DNA of 64,000 bases from a bacterium M00.F.Ca.ET.205.01.1.1 (GCA_004791255.1 SRUQ01000006.1:1-64000); one strand, 5' to 3'; shown: positions 31,609 through 41,583, numbered from the stretch's first letter. Notes: a model not told the origin generated them from the letters alone. Numbers and translations are program-made.

Positions 31609-34059
31609 ATGTTGACGGTCTATAATTGTATTGTGAACCAGCACGATCTGCGACTGGTAGCACTGGCCGCGCTGATCTGTGGAATTTCCTGTTTTTCGGC
31701 CGTCAATCTTCTTCATCACATCGGCCGCTCGACGGATCGAAACCGGCTTGCCTGGCTGGCGATTGCCGCCACCTCGACCGGCTTCGGCATCTGGGCCACG
31801 CATTTCATCGCCATGCTGGCCTTCACCCCTGGAATACCCAACGCCTATGATCCGGGGCTTTCCGCGCTCTCCCTCGCGGCGGCGGTGACGTTGACCGCGG
31901 CCGGCATGTGGGTCGCCACCCTGCGTGACGATCTCGACCATCATCTCGTCGGCGGCGCCATTCTGGGCGGCGGCATCGCGGCCATGCACTATATCGGCAT
32001 GGCGGCATTCGAGGTCCAGGGCCGGATCGAATGGAACTTGCTGCTTGTCGCGGCTTCCCTGCTCAGCGGCGTGATCCTCGCGACGCTGGCGCTGCGCGTC
32101 GTTCTGCGTCGCTCGTCTCTATCTGCGACATCGGCGGGCGCGGTCCTGCTGACGCTGGCGATCTGTACCTTGCACTTCATCGCCATGGGCGCCGTTTCGA
32201 TCTTCCCGGATTCCGCCATCGAGATATCCCAATACACGATCGCACCGGCCTCGCAGGCCTTCGCCGCCGCGGCCGCCACGCTGGTGATCCTGGTGCTGTC
32301 GGCATCGGCGCTGTGGATCGATTTGCGCTTCCGTCGCCAGAGGCTCGAGGCGGACCGCATGCACGGGCTGGCCAACGCCGCCGTGGAGGGCCTGATCGTC
32401 TGCGACGGCAGCCGCATCGTCAGCGCCAACGACAGCATGGCCAGGCTGACCGGCATGGCAGCCGCGATACTGAACGGCATGGATCTGGGCGAACTCTTCG
32501 ACGGATGGACCGCATCCGACCAGGCGAGCTTCGAAGGACAGCCGCGCGAGGCCGATTTGAACAGCAGCGATGGCACGACAATCCCCGTCGAGCTGATCGC
32601 CAGAGGCATCGACTATTGCGGCAAGCCGCACAATGTCATCGCCGTGCGCGATATCCGCGAGCGCAAGAAGGCCGAGCAGGAGATCCTTCGCCTTGCTCAT
32701 TTCGATCCGCTGACGGGACTGGCCAACCGCCGCAGCTTTTCCAGCCGCCTCGATGCGGAAATCGCCGCGGCGAGCCGACGCGCCAGAACCGGCAAGGGTG
32801 CGAAGGGCGGACACCTCGCGCTGCTTCTGTTCGACCTTGATCGGTTCAAGGAGGTCAACGATCTCTATGGACATGGCGCCGGCGACGCGATGCTGCAGAA
32901 GGTGGCGGGCTGCGCCGCCAGTGTGCTCCACGATGGCCAGACGCTTGCCCGCCTCGGTGGCGACGAGTTCGCCATCATCGCCCCGAACCTGTCCGACCCG
33001 CAGGCGGCAGGCCGCATCGCCAGCACGCTGCTCACCGCCATGCACGAGGAAAACCGGGCCTCGGTCGGCGGCGGCCTGGTATCGGCCAGCATCGGCATTG
33101 CCGTCTATCCCCTGGATGCCGAGGACCAGACCAGCCTGATCAGCCACGCCGATACCGCGCTCTATCGCGCCAAGACCGAGGGCAAGGACACCTACCGCTA
33201 TTTCGAGGCGTCGATGGGCGCCGAGGCCCGCGACAAGCGGGTCATGGAACACGAACTGCGCCAGGCCGTGGCGCGTGACGAATTCTACCTCGTCTATCAG
33301 CCGCAGAAGGAAATCAGCAGCGGCCGGATGGTCGGCTTCGAAGCCTTGATCCGCTGGCGCCATCCCGAGCGCGGCGAGGTCTCTCCGACAGTGTTCATCC
33401 CGGTGGCCGAAGACAGCGGCATCATCGGCCAGATCGGAGACTGGGTTCTCGAGGCAGCCTGCGAGGAAGCCGCCCGCTGGGAAAATCCGCTTTCGGTCGC
33501 CGTCAACGTCTCCGCGGTGCAGCTTCACAACCCCAATTTCGGCCGCAAGGTGCACGAGACCCTGTTGAAGTCGGGGCTTGCCCCGGCCAGGCTGGAGCTT
33601 GAGATCACCGAGACGGCGTTGGTGAAGGACATGCCGCGTGCGCTGGCGACCCTGCGCCAGGTCAAGGCGCTTGGCGTGCACGTGGCCATGGACGATTTCG
33701 GAACCGGCTATTCCTCGCTGTCCAACCTTCGCGCCTTCCCTTTCGACAAGATCAAGATCGACAGTTCCTTCATCAAGGCGGTCGACACCAACGGCCAGGT
33801 CGCGGCGATCGTGCGCGCCGTGCTGGGGCTCGGCCGTGGTCTCGGCCTGCCGGTGCTGGCGGAGGGCGTCGAGACGCTTGGCGAACTGAAATTCCTCGAC
33901 GCCGAGGCCTGCGAGATCGGCCAGGGCTACTATCTCGGCAAGCCGGCTCCGATCGAGGCCTTCGACGATCTGACTGGCCTGGACAGGCGGTCCAGTGCCG
34001 GCGCCGATCAGCGCAGCAGCGGCGTTGCGGTGCTCAAACCACGCTTGCGCTCAGCCTGA
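31609..34059 (+). CDS. MHYT-PAS-GGDEF-EAL bifunctional c-di-GMP protein
   Basis: An 816-aa membrane signalling protein. The seven-helix MHYT sensor (about 10-230) shows three motifs: ATHFIAML, AMHYIGMAAF and TLHFIAMGAV, thought to bind copper and sense a diatomic gas. A PAS domain follows (about 245-350), then GGDEF (HFDPLTGLANRRSF; LARLGGDEFAII) and EAL (VGFEALIRWRHP; ITETALV; MDDFGTGYSSLSNL; KIDSSFI). Both catalytic domains look intact, so net activity cannot be told from sequence. It is the second c-di-GMP enzyme of the window and is divergent from ugpB. Confidence 0.92.
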   Translation: MLTVYNCIVNQHDLRLVALAALICGISCFSAVNLLHHIGRSTDRNRLAWLAIAATSTGFGIWATHFIAMLAFTPGIPNAYDPGLSALSLAAAVTLTAAGMWVATLRDDLDHHLVGGAILGGGIAAMHYIGMAAFEVQGRIEWNLLLVAASLLSGVILATLALRVVLRRSSLSATSAGAVLLTLAICTLHFIAMGAVSIFPDSAIEISQYTIAPASQAFAAAAATLVILVLSASALWIDLRFRRQRLEADRMHGLANAAVEGLIVCDGSRIVSANDSMARLTGMAAAILNGMDLGELFDGWTASDQASFEGQPREADLNSSDGTTIPVELIARGIDYCGKPHNVIAVRDIRERKKAEQEILRLAHFDPLTGLANRRSFSSRLDAEIAAASRRARTGKGAKGGHLALLLFDLDRFKEVNDLYGHGAGDAMLQKVAGCAASVLHDGQTLARLGGDEFAIIAPNLSDPQAAGRIASTLLTAMHEENRASVGGGLVSASIGIAVYPLDAEDQTSLISHADTALYRAKTEGKDTYRYFEASMGAEARDKRVMEHELRQAVARDEFYLVYQPQKEISSGRMVGFEALIRWRHPERGEVSPTVFIPVAEDSGIIGQIGDWVLEAACEEAARWENPLSVAVNVSAVQLHNPNFGRKVHETLLKSGLAPARLELEITETALVKDMPRALATLRQVKALGVHVAMDDFGTGYSSLSNLRAFPFDKIKIDSSFIKAVDTNGQVAAIVRAVLGLGRGLGLPVLAEGVETLGELKFLDAEACEIGQGYYLGKPAPIEAFDDLTGLDRRSSAGADQRSSGVAVLKPRLRSA

Positions 34060-34077
34060 TCCGCCGGGCTTTGGGAC

Positions 34078-34758
34078 TCAGGACCCCAAAGCCGTTTCCA
34101 CCAGTCGCCTGGCGTCCGGTCCCGACCATTCGGCCGGCCCGTTCATATGGGCGATCAGGCAACCCTCGCCGTCGATCAGCATGGTGACGGGCAGGCCGAG
34201 CGCCAGGCCGCGCGTCTTGAGATCGTTGAACAGCGCGATCGTCGAATCGCGGTAGTAGCCCAGAGTCTGGACGCCGGTATCCTTGAGGAACTTCTTCGGC
34301 TTCACATCGTCGCCGGCATCGACATTGACGGCCACGACCTCGAAGGCGTCGCTGCCTTTCTCTTTCTGCAGCGAGTCCAGCGCCGGCATTTCGGCCCGGC
34401 AGGGCGCGCACCATGTCGCCCACAAATTGAGCAGCACCGTCTTGCCGGCACGGTCGGCGATCGTCATCGGCTTGCCGTCCGGACCGTTGAAGGCGAGGCT
34501 GCGCATGGATTGCGGCGGATCGGCCGGCAAAAGCGCCGCGACCTCGCCGGTGGCGGCGGCCGCGACCTTCTTGGCGCGCTCGCTCTTGGCGGCGCAGGCG
34601 ACATCGTCCTTGCTGTCGCCGGCAGCGACTTGCGCCGGTGCGTTGTTGCCAGACCGGCTCTCGCTGACATATACCGCGACCGCGCCGGCCAGCGCTCCCG
34701 CCACCAGGGCGGCGAGGATCAGGCGCGGGGCCGGGAAAAATCTTTTACCGTCTGCCAT
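34078..34758 (-). CDS. tlpA: TlpA-family thiol:disulfide reductase
   Basis: A 226-aa thioredoxin-like protein anchored by an N-terminal membrane helix (LILAALVAGALAGAVAVYV). The active site is WCAPC (C117, C120) with NLWATW before it, and a cis-proline loop is in GLPVTMLID. An extra cysteine occurs in DDVACAAKS, as in rhizobial TlpA. In Bradyrhizobium TlpA is needed for maturation of cytochrome aa3 oxidase. It is divergent from argH with 34 bp between. Confidence 0.88.
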   Translation of the reverse strand: MADGKRFFPAPRLILAALVAGALAGAVAVYVSESRSGNNAPAQVAAGDSKDDVACAAKSERAKKVAAAATGEVAALLPADPPQSMRSLAFNGPDGKPMTIADRAGKTVLLNLWATWCAPCRAEMPALDSLQKEKGSDAFEVVAVNVDAGDDVKPKKFLKDTGVQTLGYYRDSTIALFNDLKTRGLALGLPVTMLIDGEGCLIAHMNGPAEWSGPDARRLVETALGS

Positions 34759-34792
34759 TTCTCAAAACTGCTCCGAAGCACGGGTTATAGCC

Positions 34793-36193
34793 ATGAGCGA
34801 CAAGAAGACCAGCAACCAGATGTGGGGTGGACGATTTGCCTCGGGTCCGGCCGCGATCATGGAAGCCATCAACGCCTCGATCTCGTTCGACCGCAAACTC
34901 TATGCGCAGGACATAAGAGGCTCGATCGCCCATAGCGAGATGCTGGCGCAAACGGGCATTATTTCGGCGGCCGATCAAGAAAAAATCGCTGATGGCCTGA
35001 AGACCATCCTGAAAGAAATCGAGGCCGGCACATTCGAGTTTTCGACCAGGCTGGAAGACATCCACATGAATGTCGAGGCTCGTCTTGCCGATCTGATCGG
35101 TTCGGCGGCCGGCCGGTTGCACACCGCGCGCTCGCGCAACGACCAGGTGGCGGTGGACCTCCGGCTCTGGGTCAAGGACGAGTGCTTCCGCGTCGCCGAG
35201 GCGCTGAAGGGGTTGATTACCGCGCTGCTGGAGCGCGCCGAGGAGCACGCGGCGACCGTCATGCCGGGCTTCACCCACATGCAGGCGGCGCAGCCAGTCA
35301 CCTTCGGCCATCACTGCATGGCTTATGTCGAGATGTTTTCGCGCGACCTGTCGCGCGTCCGCGATGCCGTCGAGCGGATGGATGAAAGCCCGCTCGGCGC
35401 CGCCGCCCTCGCCGGCACCAGCTTCCCCATCGACCGTCATGCCACCGCCAGGGCGCTCGGCTTCCGCGAGCCGATGCGCAATTCACTGGACAGCGTCTCC
35501 GACCGCGATTTCGCCCTGGAGTTTCTTGCCTTGGCCGCGATCTGCGCCACGCATCTGTCGCGGCTGGCGGAGGAGATCATCATCTGGTCGACGCCGCAGT
35601 TCGGCTTCGTCAGGTTGTCGGATAGCTTCTCCACCGGCTCCTCGATCATGCCGCAGAAGAAGAACCCGGATGCCGCCGAGCTGGTGCGCGGCAAGACCGG
35701 CCGCGTCAACGGCCACCTGATTGGCCTGCTGACGGTGATGAAAGGCATGCCGCTGACCTATGGCAAGGACATGCAGGAAGACAAGGAATCCGTCTTCGAC
35801 GCCGCCGAGACGCTCGATCTGATGCTGGCTGCGATGACCGGCATGGTCTCGGACATGACGGTGAACCAGGCCGCGATGAAAAAGGCCGCCGGCTCCGGCC
35901 ACGCCACGGCGACCGACCTTGCCGACTGGCTGGTGCGCACGCTCGGCCTCCCCTTCCGCGAGGCTCACCACGTCACCGGCCGCGCCGTGGCTCTGGCCGA
36001 AGAGAAGAAGGTGAGCCTGGAGAAGCTTTCGCTGGAAGACCTGCAGTCGATCCATCCCGGCATCACATCTGACATTTTCTCGGTGCTAGCGGTGCAGAAT
36101 TCGGTGAAGAGCCGCGTAAGCTTCGGCGGCACCGCGCCGTCGGAAGTGAGGAAGCAGGTCCGCACCTGGAAAAAGCGGCTCGCCAAGGCGTAA
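34793..36193 (+). CDS. argH: Argininosuccinate lyase
   Basis: A 466-aa enzyme splitting argininosuccinate to arginine and fumarate, last step of arginine synthesis. MWGGRFASGP starts the conserved part; ARSRNDQVAVDLRLW, FTHMQAAQPVTFGHH and the fumarase-superfamily signature TGSSIMPQKKNPDAAEL (catalytic serine loop near residue 283) are all present. The ATG at 34793 matches the family N-terminus. It leads into the lptM-like and lysA genes. Confidence 0.96.
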   Translation: MSDKKTSNQMWGGRFASGPAAIMEAINASISFDRKLYAQDIRGSIAHSEMLAQTGIISAADQEKIADGLKTILKEIEAGTFEFSTRLEDIHMNVEARLADLIGSAAGRLHTARSRNDQVAVDLRLWVKDECFRVAEALKGLITALLERAEEHAATVMPGFTHMQAAQPVTFGHHCMAYVEMFSRDLSRVRDAVERMDESPLGAAALAGTSFPIDRHATARALGFREPMRNSLDSVSDRDFALEFLALAAICATHLSRLAEEIIIWSTPQFGFVRLSDSFSTGSSIMPQKKNPDAAELVRGKTGRVNGHLIGLLTVMKGMPLTYGKDMQEDKESVFDAAETLDLMLAAMTGMVSDMTVNQAAMKKAAGSGHATATDLADWLVRTLGLPFREAHHVTGRAVALAEEKKVSLEKLSLEDLQSIHPGITSDIFSVLAVQNSVKSRVSFGGTAPSEVRKQVRTWKKRLAKA

Positions 36194-36283
36194 TGCCGGA
36201 TATTGCGACCGGCAACATCCCAGGTGCAATGCGCCGAGAACTCGGCTAAAAGCGGCGGACAAAAGTTTCGGACGGATGGATCG

Positions 36284-36490
36284 ATGACCGGAAGCAGGAT
36301 TTTGGTGACGCTGACGCTGCTTGCGGCACTTGGCGCCGTTACGGCTTGCGGCAGGAAGGCCGGTCTCGACACCCCTTACGCGGCGGCCGTGCAGGCTCGC
36401 AAGGACGCCGAGAAGGCCAAGCAGCCCCTGCCGCCGGAGCCGGAAAAACCGGTCGAGGACAAGAAGTTCATCCTCGACCCGCTGCTCTAG
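36284..36490 (+). CDS. LptM/YifL-like small lipoprotein
   Basis: A 68-aa lipoprotein. The signal peptide ILVTLTLLAALGAVTACG ends in a lipobox (VTAC) and is followed by GRKAGLDTPYAAAVQ, the short motif seen in LptM (YifL). LptM helps mature the LptD translocon of lipopolysaccharide in enterobacteria. The position between argH and lysA is common for this gene in alphaproteobacteria. The Pro/Lys-rich tail is probably unstructured. The ATG at 36284 places the signal at the N-terminus. Confidence 0.8.
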   Translation: MTGSRILVTLTLLAALGAVTACGRKAGLDTPYAAAVQARKDAEKAKQPLPPEPEKPVEDKKFILDPLL

Positions 36491-36541
36491 AGCCGACGGG
36501 ATCACCGATCTCATCCTGCTTCAACTTCCGGAACCATTCCT

Positions 36542-37810
36542 GTGAACCATTTCGACTACCGTGACGGCGTGCTTCATGCCGAGGACGTGGCAATTCCTGA
36601 TATTGCTGCTGAGGTCGGCACGCCGTTCTACTGTTATTCGACCGCGACGCTGAGCCGGCACTACCGGGTCTTTGCCAAGGCTTTCGCCGGGCTCGACGCG
36701 CTGGTCTGCTACGCCATGAAGGCCAATTCCAACCAGGCGGTGCTGCGCACGCTCGCCAGGCTTGGCGCCGGCGCCGACGTGGTGTCGGAAGGCGAATTGC
36801 GCCGTGCGCTTGCCGCCGGCATCCCGGCGAAAAAAATCCTGTTCTCCGGCGTCGGCAAGACGGCGCGCGAAATGGATTTCGCGCTCAATGCCGGCATCCT
36901 GTGCTTCAACGTCGAGTCCGAACCGGAACTCGAATTGCTTTCGGCGCGCGCCGCCGCACTGGGCAAGGTGGCGCCGGTCTCGCTGCGCATCAATCCCGAT
37001 GTCGACGCCAGGACCCACAAGAAGATCTCCACCGGCAAGGCCGAGAACAAGTTCGGCATTCCGTGGCAGCGGGCTCGCCAGGTCTATGCCCGCGCGGCTC
37101 AGCTTCCAGGCATCAAGGTCACCGGCATCGACACCCATATCGGCAGCCAGATAACCGAACTGCAGCCCTTCGACGACGCCTTCGCCCTGCTGGTCGAGCT
37201 GGTTGGGGCGCTGCGTGGCGACGGCCATGCCATCGAGCATGTCGATCTGGGCGGCGGCCTCGGCATTCCCTACCGCACCGACAACAGCCCGCCGCCTTTG
37301 CCCGATGCCTATGCCGAGATCGTCAGGAAGCATGTCACCAAGCTCGGGCTGAAGGTGATGTTCGAGCCGGGCCGGTTGATCGTTGGCAATGCCGGTATCC
37401 TGGTCTCGGAAGTGATTTTCGTGAAGGAAGGCGACGCCAAGAACTTCCTCGTCGTCGACGCCGCCATGAACGACCTGATCCGGCCGACGCTCTACGATGC
37501 CTTCCACGACATCAAGCCGGTCGTGCAGCCGCCGGCGGACACGCCGCGCATGATGGTCGACGTGGTCGGCCCGGTCTGCGAGACCGGCGATTATATCGGC
37601 CTCGACCGCGACTTGCCCAGGCTGAAGGCCGGCGATCTGATCGCTGTCTCGACCGCCGGCGCCTATGGCGCGGTGCAGGCCGGCACCTACAACACCCGCC
37701 TGCTGGTGCCGGAAGTGCTGGTCGATGGCGATCGTTTCCATGTTGTGCGCCCGCGCCTGACCTATGACGATCTGATCGGGCTGGATTCGGTGCCTGACTG
37801 GCTGGCTTAA
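36542..37810 (+). CDS. lysA: Diaminopimelate decarboxylase
   Basis: A 422-aa PLP enzyme making lysine from meso-diaminopimelate. The PLP lysine is in CYAMKANSN (about residue 60); HIGSQI, DLGGGLGIPY and the cross-subunit GPVCETGD cysteine motif are intact. Translation starts at GTG. It follows the LptM-like gene by 51 nt, so argH, the lipoprotein gene and lysA may be cotranscribed. Confidence 0.96.
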   Translation: MNHFDYRDGVLHAEDVAIPDIAAEVGTPFYCYSTATLSRHYRVFAKAFAGLDALVCYAMKANSNQAVLRTLARLGAGADVVSEGELRRALAAGIPAKKILFSGVGKTAREMDFALNAGILCFNVESEPELELLSARAAALGKVAPVSLRINPDVDARTHKKISTGKAENKFGIPWQRARQVYARAAQLPGIKVTGIDTHIGSQITELQPFDDAFALLVELVGALRGDGHAIEHVDLGGGLGIPYRTDNSPPPLPDAYAEIVRKHVTKLGLKVMFEPGRLIVGNAGILVSEVIFVKEGDAKNFLVVDAAMNDLIRPTLYDAFHDIKPVVQPPADTPRMMVDVVGPVCETGDYIGLDRDLPRLKAGDLIAVSTAGAYGAVQAGTYNTRLLVPEVLVDGDRFHVVRPRLTYDDLIGLDSVPDWLA

Positions 37811-37848
37811 CCACCACAGGCCTGCGCCTACCCGCCAAGGGAGAGACC

Positions 37849-38787
37849 ATGTCGGACATCACCATCACACGCGAACGCATTGCCGCGGTCGAACCGCGTA
37901 TCCGCCCCCATGTGCGCCATACGCCGGTGCTGCGCGTCGACATGGCCGATTTCGACCGCCCGCAGATGGCGATCGACCTGAAGCTCGAATGCCTGCAGCA
38001 TTCCGGCTCGTTCAAGGTGCGCGGCGCCTTCACCAATCTCTTGACGCGGCCGGTGCCCGAGGCCGGCGTCGTCGCCGCCTCGGGCGGCAATCACGGCGCG
38101 GCGGTGGCCTATGCGGCCATGCGGCTTGGCCACAAGGCAACCATCTTTGTTCCAGAAGTCAGTCCGGCAGCCAAGCTGGAACGCATCCGCGGCTACGGCG
38201 CTGAACTCATCGTCGACGGCGCCCGCTATGCCGACGCGCTGGCTGCCAGCGAACGCTTCGCGCAGGACAGCGGTGCCCTGCAGATCCACGCCTTCAACCA
38301 GGAGGAGACGCTGCTCGGCCAGGGTACGGTCGGACTGGAGATCGAGGCCGACTTGCCTGAAATCGACACGCTCCTGGTCGCCGTCGGCGGTGGCGGCCTG
38401 ATCGGCGGCATCGCCGCCTGGTTTGCCGGCCGCATCCGCATCGTCGCCATCGAGCCCGAGGGCGCGCCGACGCTGCATCGCGCCTTCGAGGCAGGGCACC
38501 CCGTCGACGCGCCGGCGGAAGGCATCGCCGCCGATTCGCTGGCGCCCAAGCGCGTTGGCGAAATGATGTTTCCGATCGCCGAGGCCTTCGTCGAGCGCTC
38601 CATCCTGGTCAGCGATGACGACATCGTCGCCGCGCAGAAGGCGCTGTGGAACCGGGTCCGCATCATTTCCGAGCCAGGTGGCGCGGCAGCCTTCGCCGCG
38701 ATCCTCTCCGGCCGCTACACGCCGGCGCCGGGCGAACGGGTCGCCGTGCTGGTCTGCGGGTCGAACACGAACCCCGCGACGTTCTGA
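37849..38787 (+). CDS. Threonine/serine dehydratase-like PLP enzyme
   Basis: A 312-aa fold-type II PLP enzyme. The PLP lysine is K56 in HSGSFKVRGA, ASGGNHGAAVAYAA binds the phosphate neighbour, and the glycine loop is VAVGGGGLIGG. It has no C-terminal ACT-like regulatory domain, so it is a catabolic-type threonine/serine dehydratase or a related lyase (for example hydroxyaspartate dehydratase); the exact substrate is uncertain. It is 38 nt downstream of lysA. Confidence 0.82.
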   Translation: MSDITITRERIAAVEPRIRPHVRHTPVLRVDMADFDRPQMAIDLKLECLQHSGSFKVRGAFTNLLTRPVPEAGVVAASGGNHGAAVAYAAMRLGHKATIFVPEVSPAAKLERIRGYGAELIVDGARYADALAASERFAQDSGALQIHAFNQEETLLGQGTVGLEIEADLPEIDTLLVAVGGGGLIGGIAAWFAGRIRIVAIEPEGAPTLHRAFEAGHPVDAPAEGIAADSLAPKRVGEMMFPIAEAFVERSILVSDDDIVAAQKALWNRVRIISEPGGAAAFAAILSGRYTPAPGERVAVLVCGSNTNPATF

Positions 38788-38894
38788 TTGCAACCGTGAC
38801 GGCGGCCTTCACGTTTTTTGAAACCGCCTCGCCTTTGCCGTGTTTGCTGGTATTCTTCGAGTCGTGAGGTTTGGGCTATCCTGCCCGCCCCACG

Positions 38895-38939
38895 GCATGA
38901 TCCCGAAACGCGGAATCCGGTTTTCGGAACAGATCATGC
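38895..38939. repeat. Rhizobial palindromic repeat
   Basis: Outer arms GCATGATC (38895-38902) and GATCATGC (38932-38939) with inner CCGAAA and TTTTCGG. This arrangement is a very common intergenic palindrome of Rhizobiales. It lies in the 207-bp gap between the dehydratase and TIGR02302 genes. Confidence 0.75.
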
Positions 38940-38994
38940 TCGAAGCGATAGAGCCCCTATCCGTTCGGGATTGGCCAGGCTCTAGGAAGGGCCG

Positions 38995-41583
38995 ATGACT
39001 GAACGACCCACCTTCAACCGCGGCCTGGCCGGACGCTTGGCTCTGAGCCGGCTGGCGACGCGGGTCTCGATGATGGTCGAACGCGGCTGGCCGCTGCTGC
39101 TGCCGCTGCTCATTGTCGCAAGCCTGTTCTTCAGTGTTTCCTGGCTCGGGCTTTTCCCGCGCCTGCCCGACATGGCGCGCATCGGCCTCGTGGCCGCGTT
39201 CGGCATCGCGGCCTTGGCGGCGCTCTATCCGTTGCGTTTGTTCCGCCTGCCGGCAGCGGCCGAGATCGACCGCCGCATCGAGGCGGCCAACGAGTTGTTG
39301 CACAGCCCCGTGCAGGTGCAGACCGACCGGCCGAGTGGCCGGGAAAGCAGCTTTTCCCAGGCGCTGTGGCGCGAGCACCAGAAGCGCATGGCCGGCAAGC
39401 TCGACAGTCTTGGCGCCGACATGCCGCGCACGCGCGTGCCGGAGCGAGACCCCTGGGGCCTGCGCGCCGTGGCGGCCCTTCTGCTCGTCACCGCCTTTGC
39501 CTTCTCCTTCGGGCCGGCAGGCGGCACGCTCTCCGATGGCTTCAGCGCCCATGGCGCGCACGATGCCGTGCCGCCGCGTATCGATGCATGGGTGACGCCG
39601 CCGGCCTATACCGGGAAGCCGCCGATCTTCCTGACCGCCGATGCCAACCAGGCGACACCGACGTTTCATGTCCCCGAGGGCAGCGACGTCTCCCTGCGGG
39701 TCACCGGTGGCTCGGGCGAGGAAACGCTCGCCTATGCCGACAAGGATGGCAACGCGCGCGCCATTGACCCCGCCGGCGCACAGGCGGCCACGGCCAAGAC
39801 AGCGGCAAGCCCGGCGGCACCACCCCCCGCCTCAGCCTCAAAGGTTCGCCAGTTCACCGGCAAGCTGGCCAATGACGGCACGCTGACGCTGACCTCGGGT
39901 GAGAATGAACTCGGCCGCTGGGCCTTCGCGGTTATCCCTGACAAGCCGCCGCAGATCCGTTTCGTCGGCGAGCCTAAGCGCGCCGTCAACGGCGCCTTCG
40001 AACTTAACTACCAGATCGATGACGATTATGGCGCCGCCTCGGCCAAGGCGGTGTTCGCGCTGGCCGATCCGCAGGCGCCGGGTGCGCGTCCGCTCTATGG
40101 CCCGCCTGATATGCCGCTGGCCTTGCCGCGCCGCGGCGGCAAATCGAATGCCGCCAGGACCTCGAAGGACCTGACGGAGCATGTCTGGTCCGGTGCCAGC
40201 ATCAAGCTCACGCTGGTGGCCACCGACGATGCCGGACATACGGCGACCAGCGAGACCAAGACGCTGTCGATGCCGGAGCGCCCGTTCTCCAACCCGCTGG
40301 CGCGGGCAGTGATCGAGCAGCGCCGCCTGCTGGCGCTCGACGCCAACGCCAGGTCGCGCGCGCTCGACCTGATGGACGCCATCACGCTGCGCCCAGAAGA
40401 CACGTTCGACACGATGTCGCACTACCTCGCCATCATGAGCGCGAGGAGCCGGCTGAAGATGGCCGACAGCGATGACCAGTTGCGTGACGCGGTGTCCTAT
40501 CTTTGGGAGATCGCGCTCGGAATCGAGGAAGGCAACCTCTCGGCCGCCGAGAAGCGACTGCGTCAGGCCCAGCAAGCGCTGCAGGACGCCATCAAGAACG
40601 GCGCCAGCGACGCTGAGATCGAAAAGGCGATGAAGGAACTGCGCGAGGCGATGAACCAGTTCCTGCAGGAATTCGCCGAACGCGCCAAGCAGAATCCCAA
40701 CGCACCGCAGATGCAGCAGAACGGCCAGGAACTGCGCCAGAGCGACATAGACCGGATGATGGACCAGATCGAGAATCTGGCGAAATCCGGCGACCGCGAC
40801 AAGGCGCAGCAATTGCTGTCGCAGTTGCAGGACATGATGAACAATCTCCAGGCCGGCCGGCAGCAGCAGGGCGGCCAGCAGGACAGCGAGATGCGCCAGC
40901 AGATGGACAAGCTTGGCGACATCCTGCGGCGCCAGCAGGAGATGATGAACGACACCTTCCGCATGGACCAGATGCAGCGTGGCGACAACCGCGATCAGCA
41001 GTCCGGCCAGGGCGGCGGCGAAGATCAGGACAAGCCGGGCGCCGGCCAGGACCGCGATCCGCTCGCCAGACCCAAGCCGATGACGCCGCAGGAATTCGCT
41101 GATGCGTTGAAGCAGTTGCAGGAAGGCCAGGGCAAATTGAAAAGCGACCTCGATCAGCTCAAGAAGAGCCTCGAGGGCATGGGCATGGCGCCCAATGAGG
41201 GATTCGGCGAGGCCGGCAAATCCATGGGCAACGCCGAACAGGCGCTCGGAGAAGGCGAAGGTGATCAGGCCGTCGGCCATCAGGGACGGGCGCTGGAGGC
41301 GCTGCGCAAGGGCGCCAAGGACATGATGAAGCAGATGCAGGCCATGCAGGGCGACCAGGGCGGCAGCGAGAAAGGCGGCCGCCAGCAGGATGCCGACCGC
41401 GACCCGCTCGGCCGGCCACGCGCCAGCCAGGGTCCCGATTTCGGCGATTCGGTGAAGGTGCCCGACGAGATCGACGTGCAGCGCGCCCGCCAGATCCTGG
41501 AAGCGATCCGCAAGCGGCTCGGCAATGCGCTGAGCCCCGACATCGAGCGCAGCTACCTGGAACGGCTGCTGGAGCTGAAATAG
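38995..41583 (+). CDS. TIGR02302 family protein (DUF4175)
   Basis: An 862-aa membrane protein of the alphaproteobacterial TIGR02302/DUF4175 family. Two hydrophobic segments lie at about 35-85 (LLLPLLIVASLFF; IGLVAAFGIAALAAL) and a third near 160-175. The middle forms an extracytoplasmic domain with Ala/Pro-rich linker (AASPAAPPPASAS). From about residue 520 the protein is rich in Gln, Met and Asp (QQALQDAIK, MDQIENLAK, LQDMMNNLQ), predicted coiled coil or disordered. Molecular function is unknown. Confidence 0.88.
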   Translation: MTERPTFNRGLAGRLALSRLATRVSMMVERGWPLLLPLLIVASLFFSVSWLGLFPRLPDMARIGLVAAFGIAALAALYPLRLFRLPAAAEIDRRIEAANELLHSPVQVQTDRPSGRESSFSQALWREHQKRMAGKLDSLGADMPRTRVPERDPWGLRAVAALLLVTAFAFSFGPAGGTLSDGFSAHGAHDAVPPRIDAWVTPPAYTGKPPIFLTADANQATPTFHVPEGSDVSLRVTGGSGEETLAYADKDGNARAIDPAGAQAATAKTAASPAAPPPASASKVRQFTGKLANDGTLTLTSGENELGRWAFAVIPDKPPQIRFVGEPKRAVNGAFELNYQIDDDYGAASAKAVFALADPQAPGARPLYGPPDMPLALPRRGGKSNAARTSKDLTEHVWSGASIKLTLVATDDAGHTATSETKTLSMPERPFSNPLARAVIEQRRLLALDANARSRALDLMDAITLRPEDTFDTMSHYLAIMSARSRLKMADSDDQLRDAVSYLWEIALGIEEGNLSAAEKRLRQAQQALQDAIKNGASDAEIEKAMKELREAMNQFLQEFAERAKQNPNAPQMQQNGQELRQSDIDRMMDQIENLAKSGDRDKAQQLLSQLQDMMNNLQAGRQQQGGQQDSEMRQQMDKLGDILRRQQEMMNDTFRMDQMQRGDNRDQQSGQGGGEDQDKPGAGQDRDPLARPKPMTPQEFADALKQLQEGQGKLKSDLDQLKKSLEGMGMAPNEGFGEAGKSMGNAEQALGEGEGDQAVGHQGRALEALRKGAKDMMKQMQAMQGDQGGSEKGGRQQDADRDPLGRPRASQGPDFGDSVKVPDEIDVQRARQILEAIRKRLGNALSPDIERSYLERLLELK

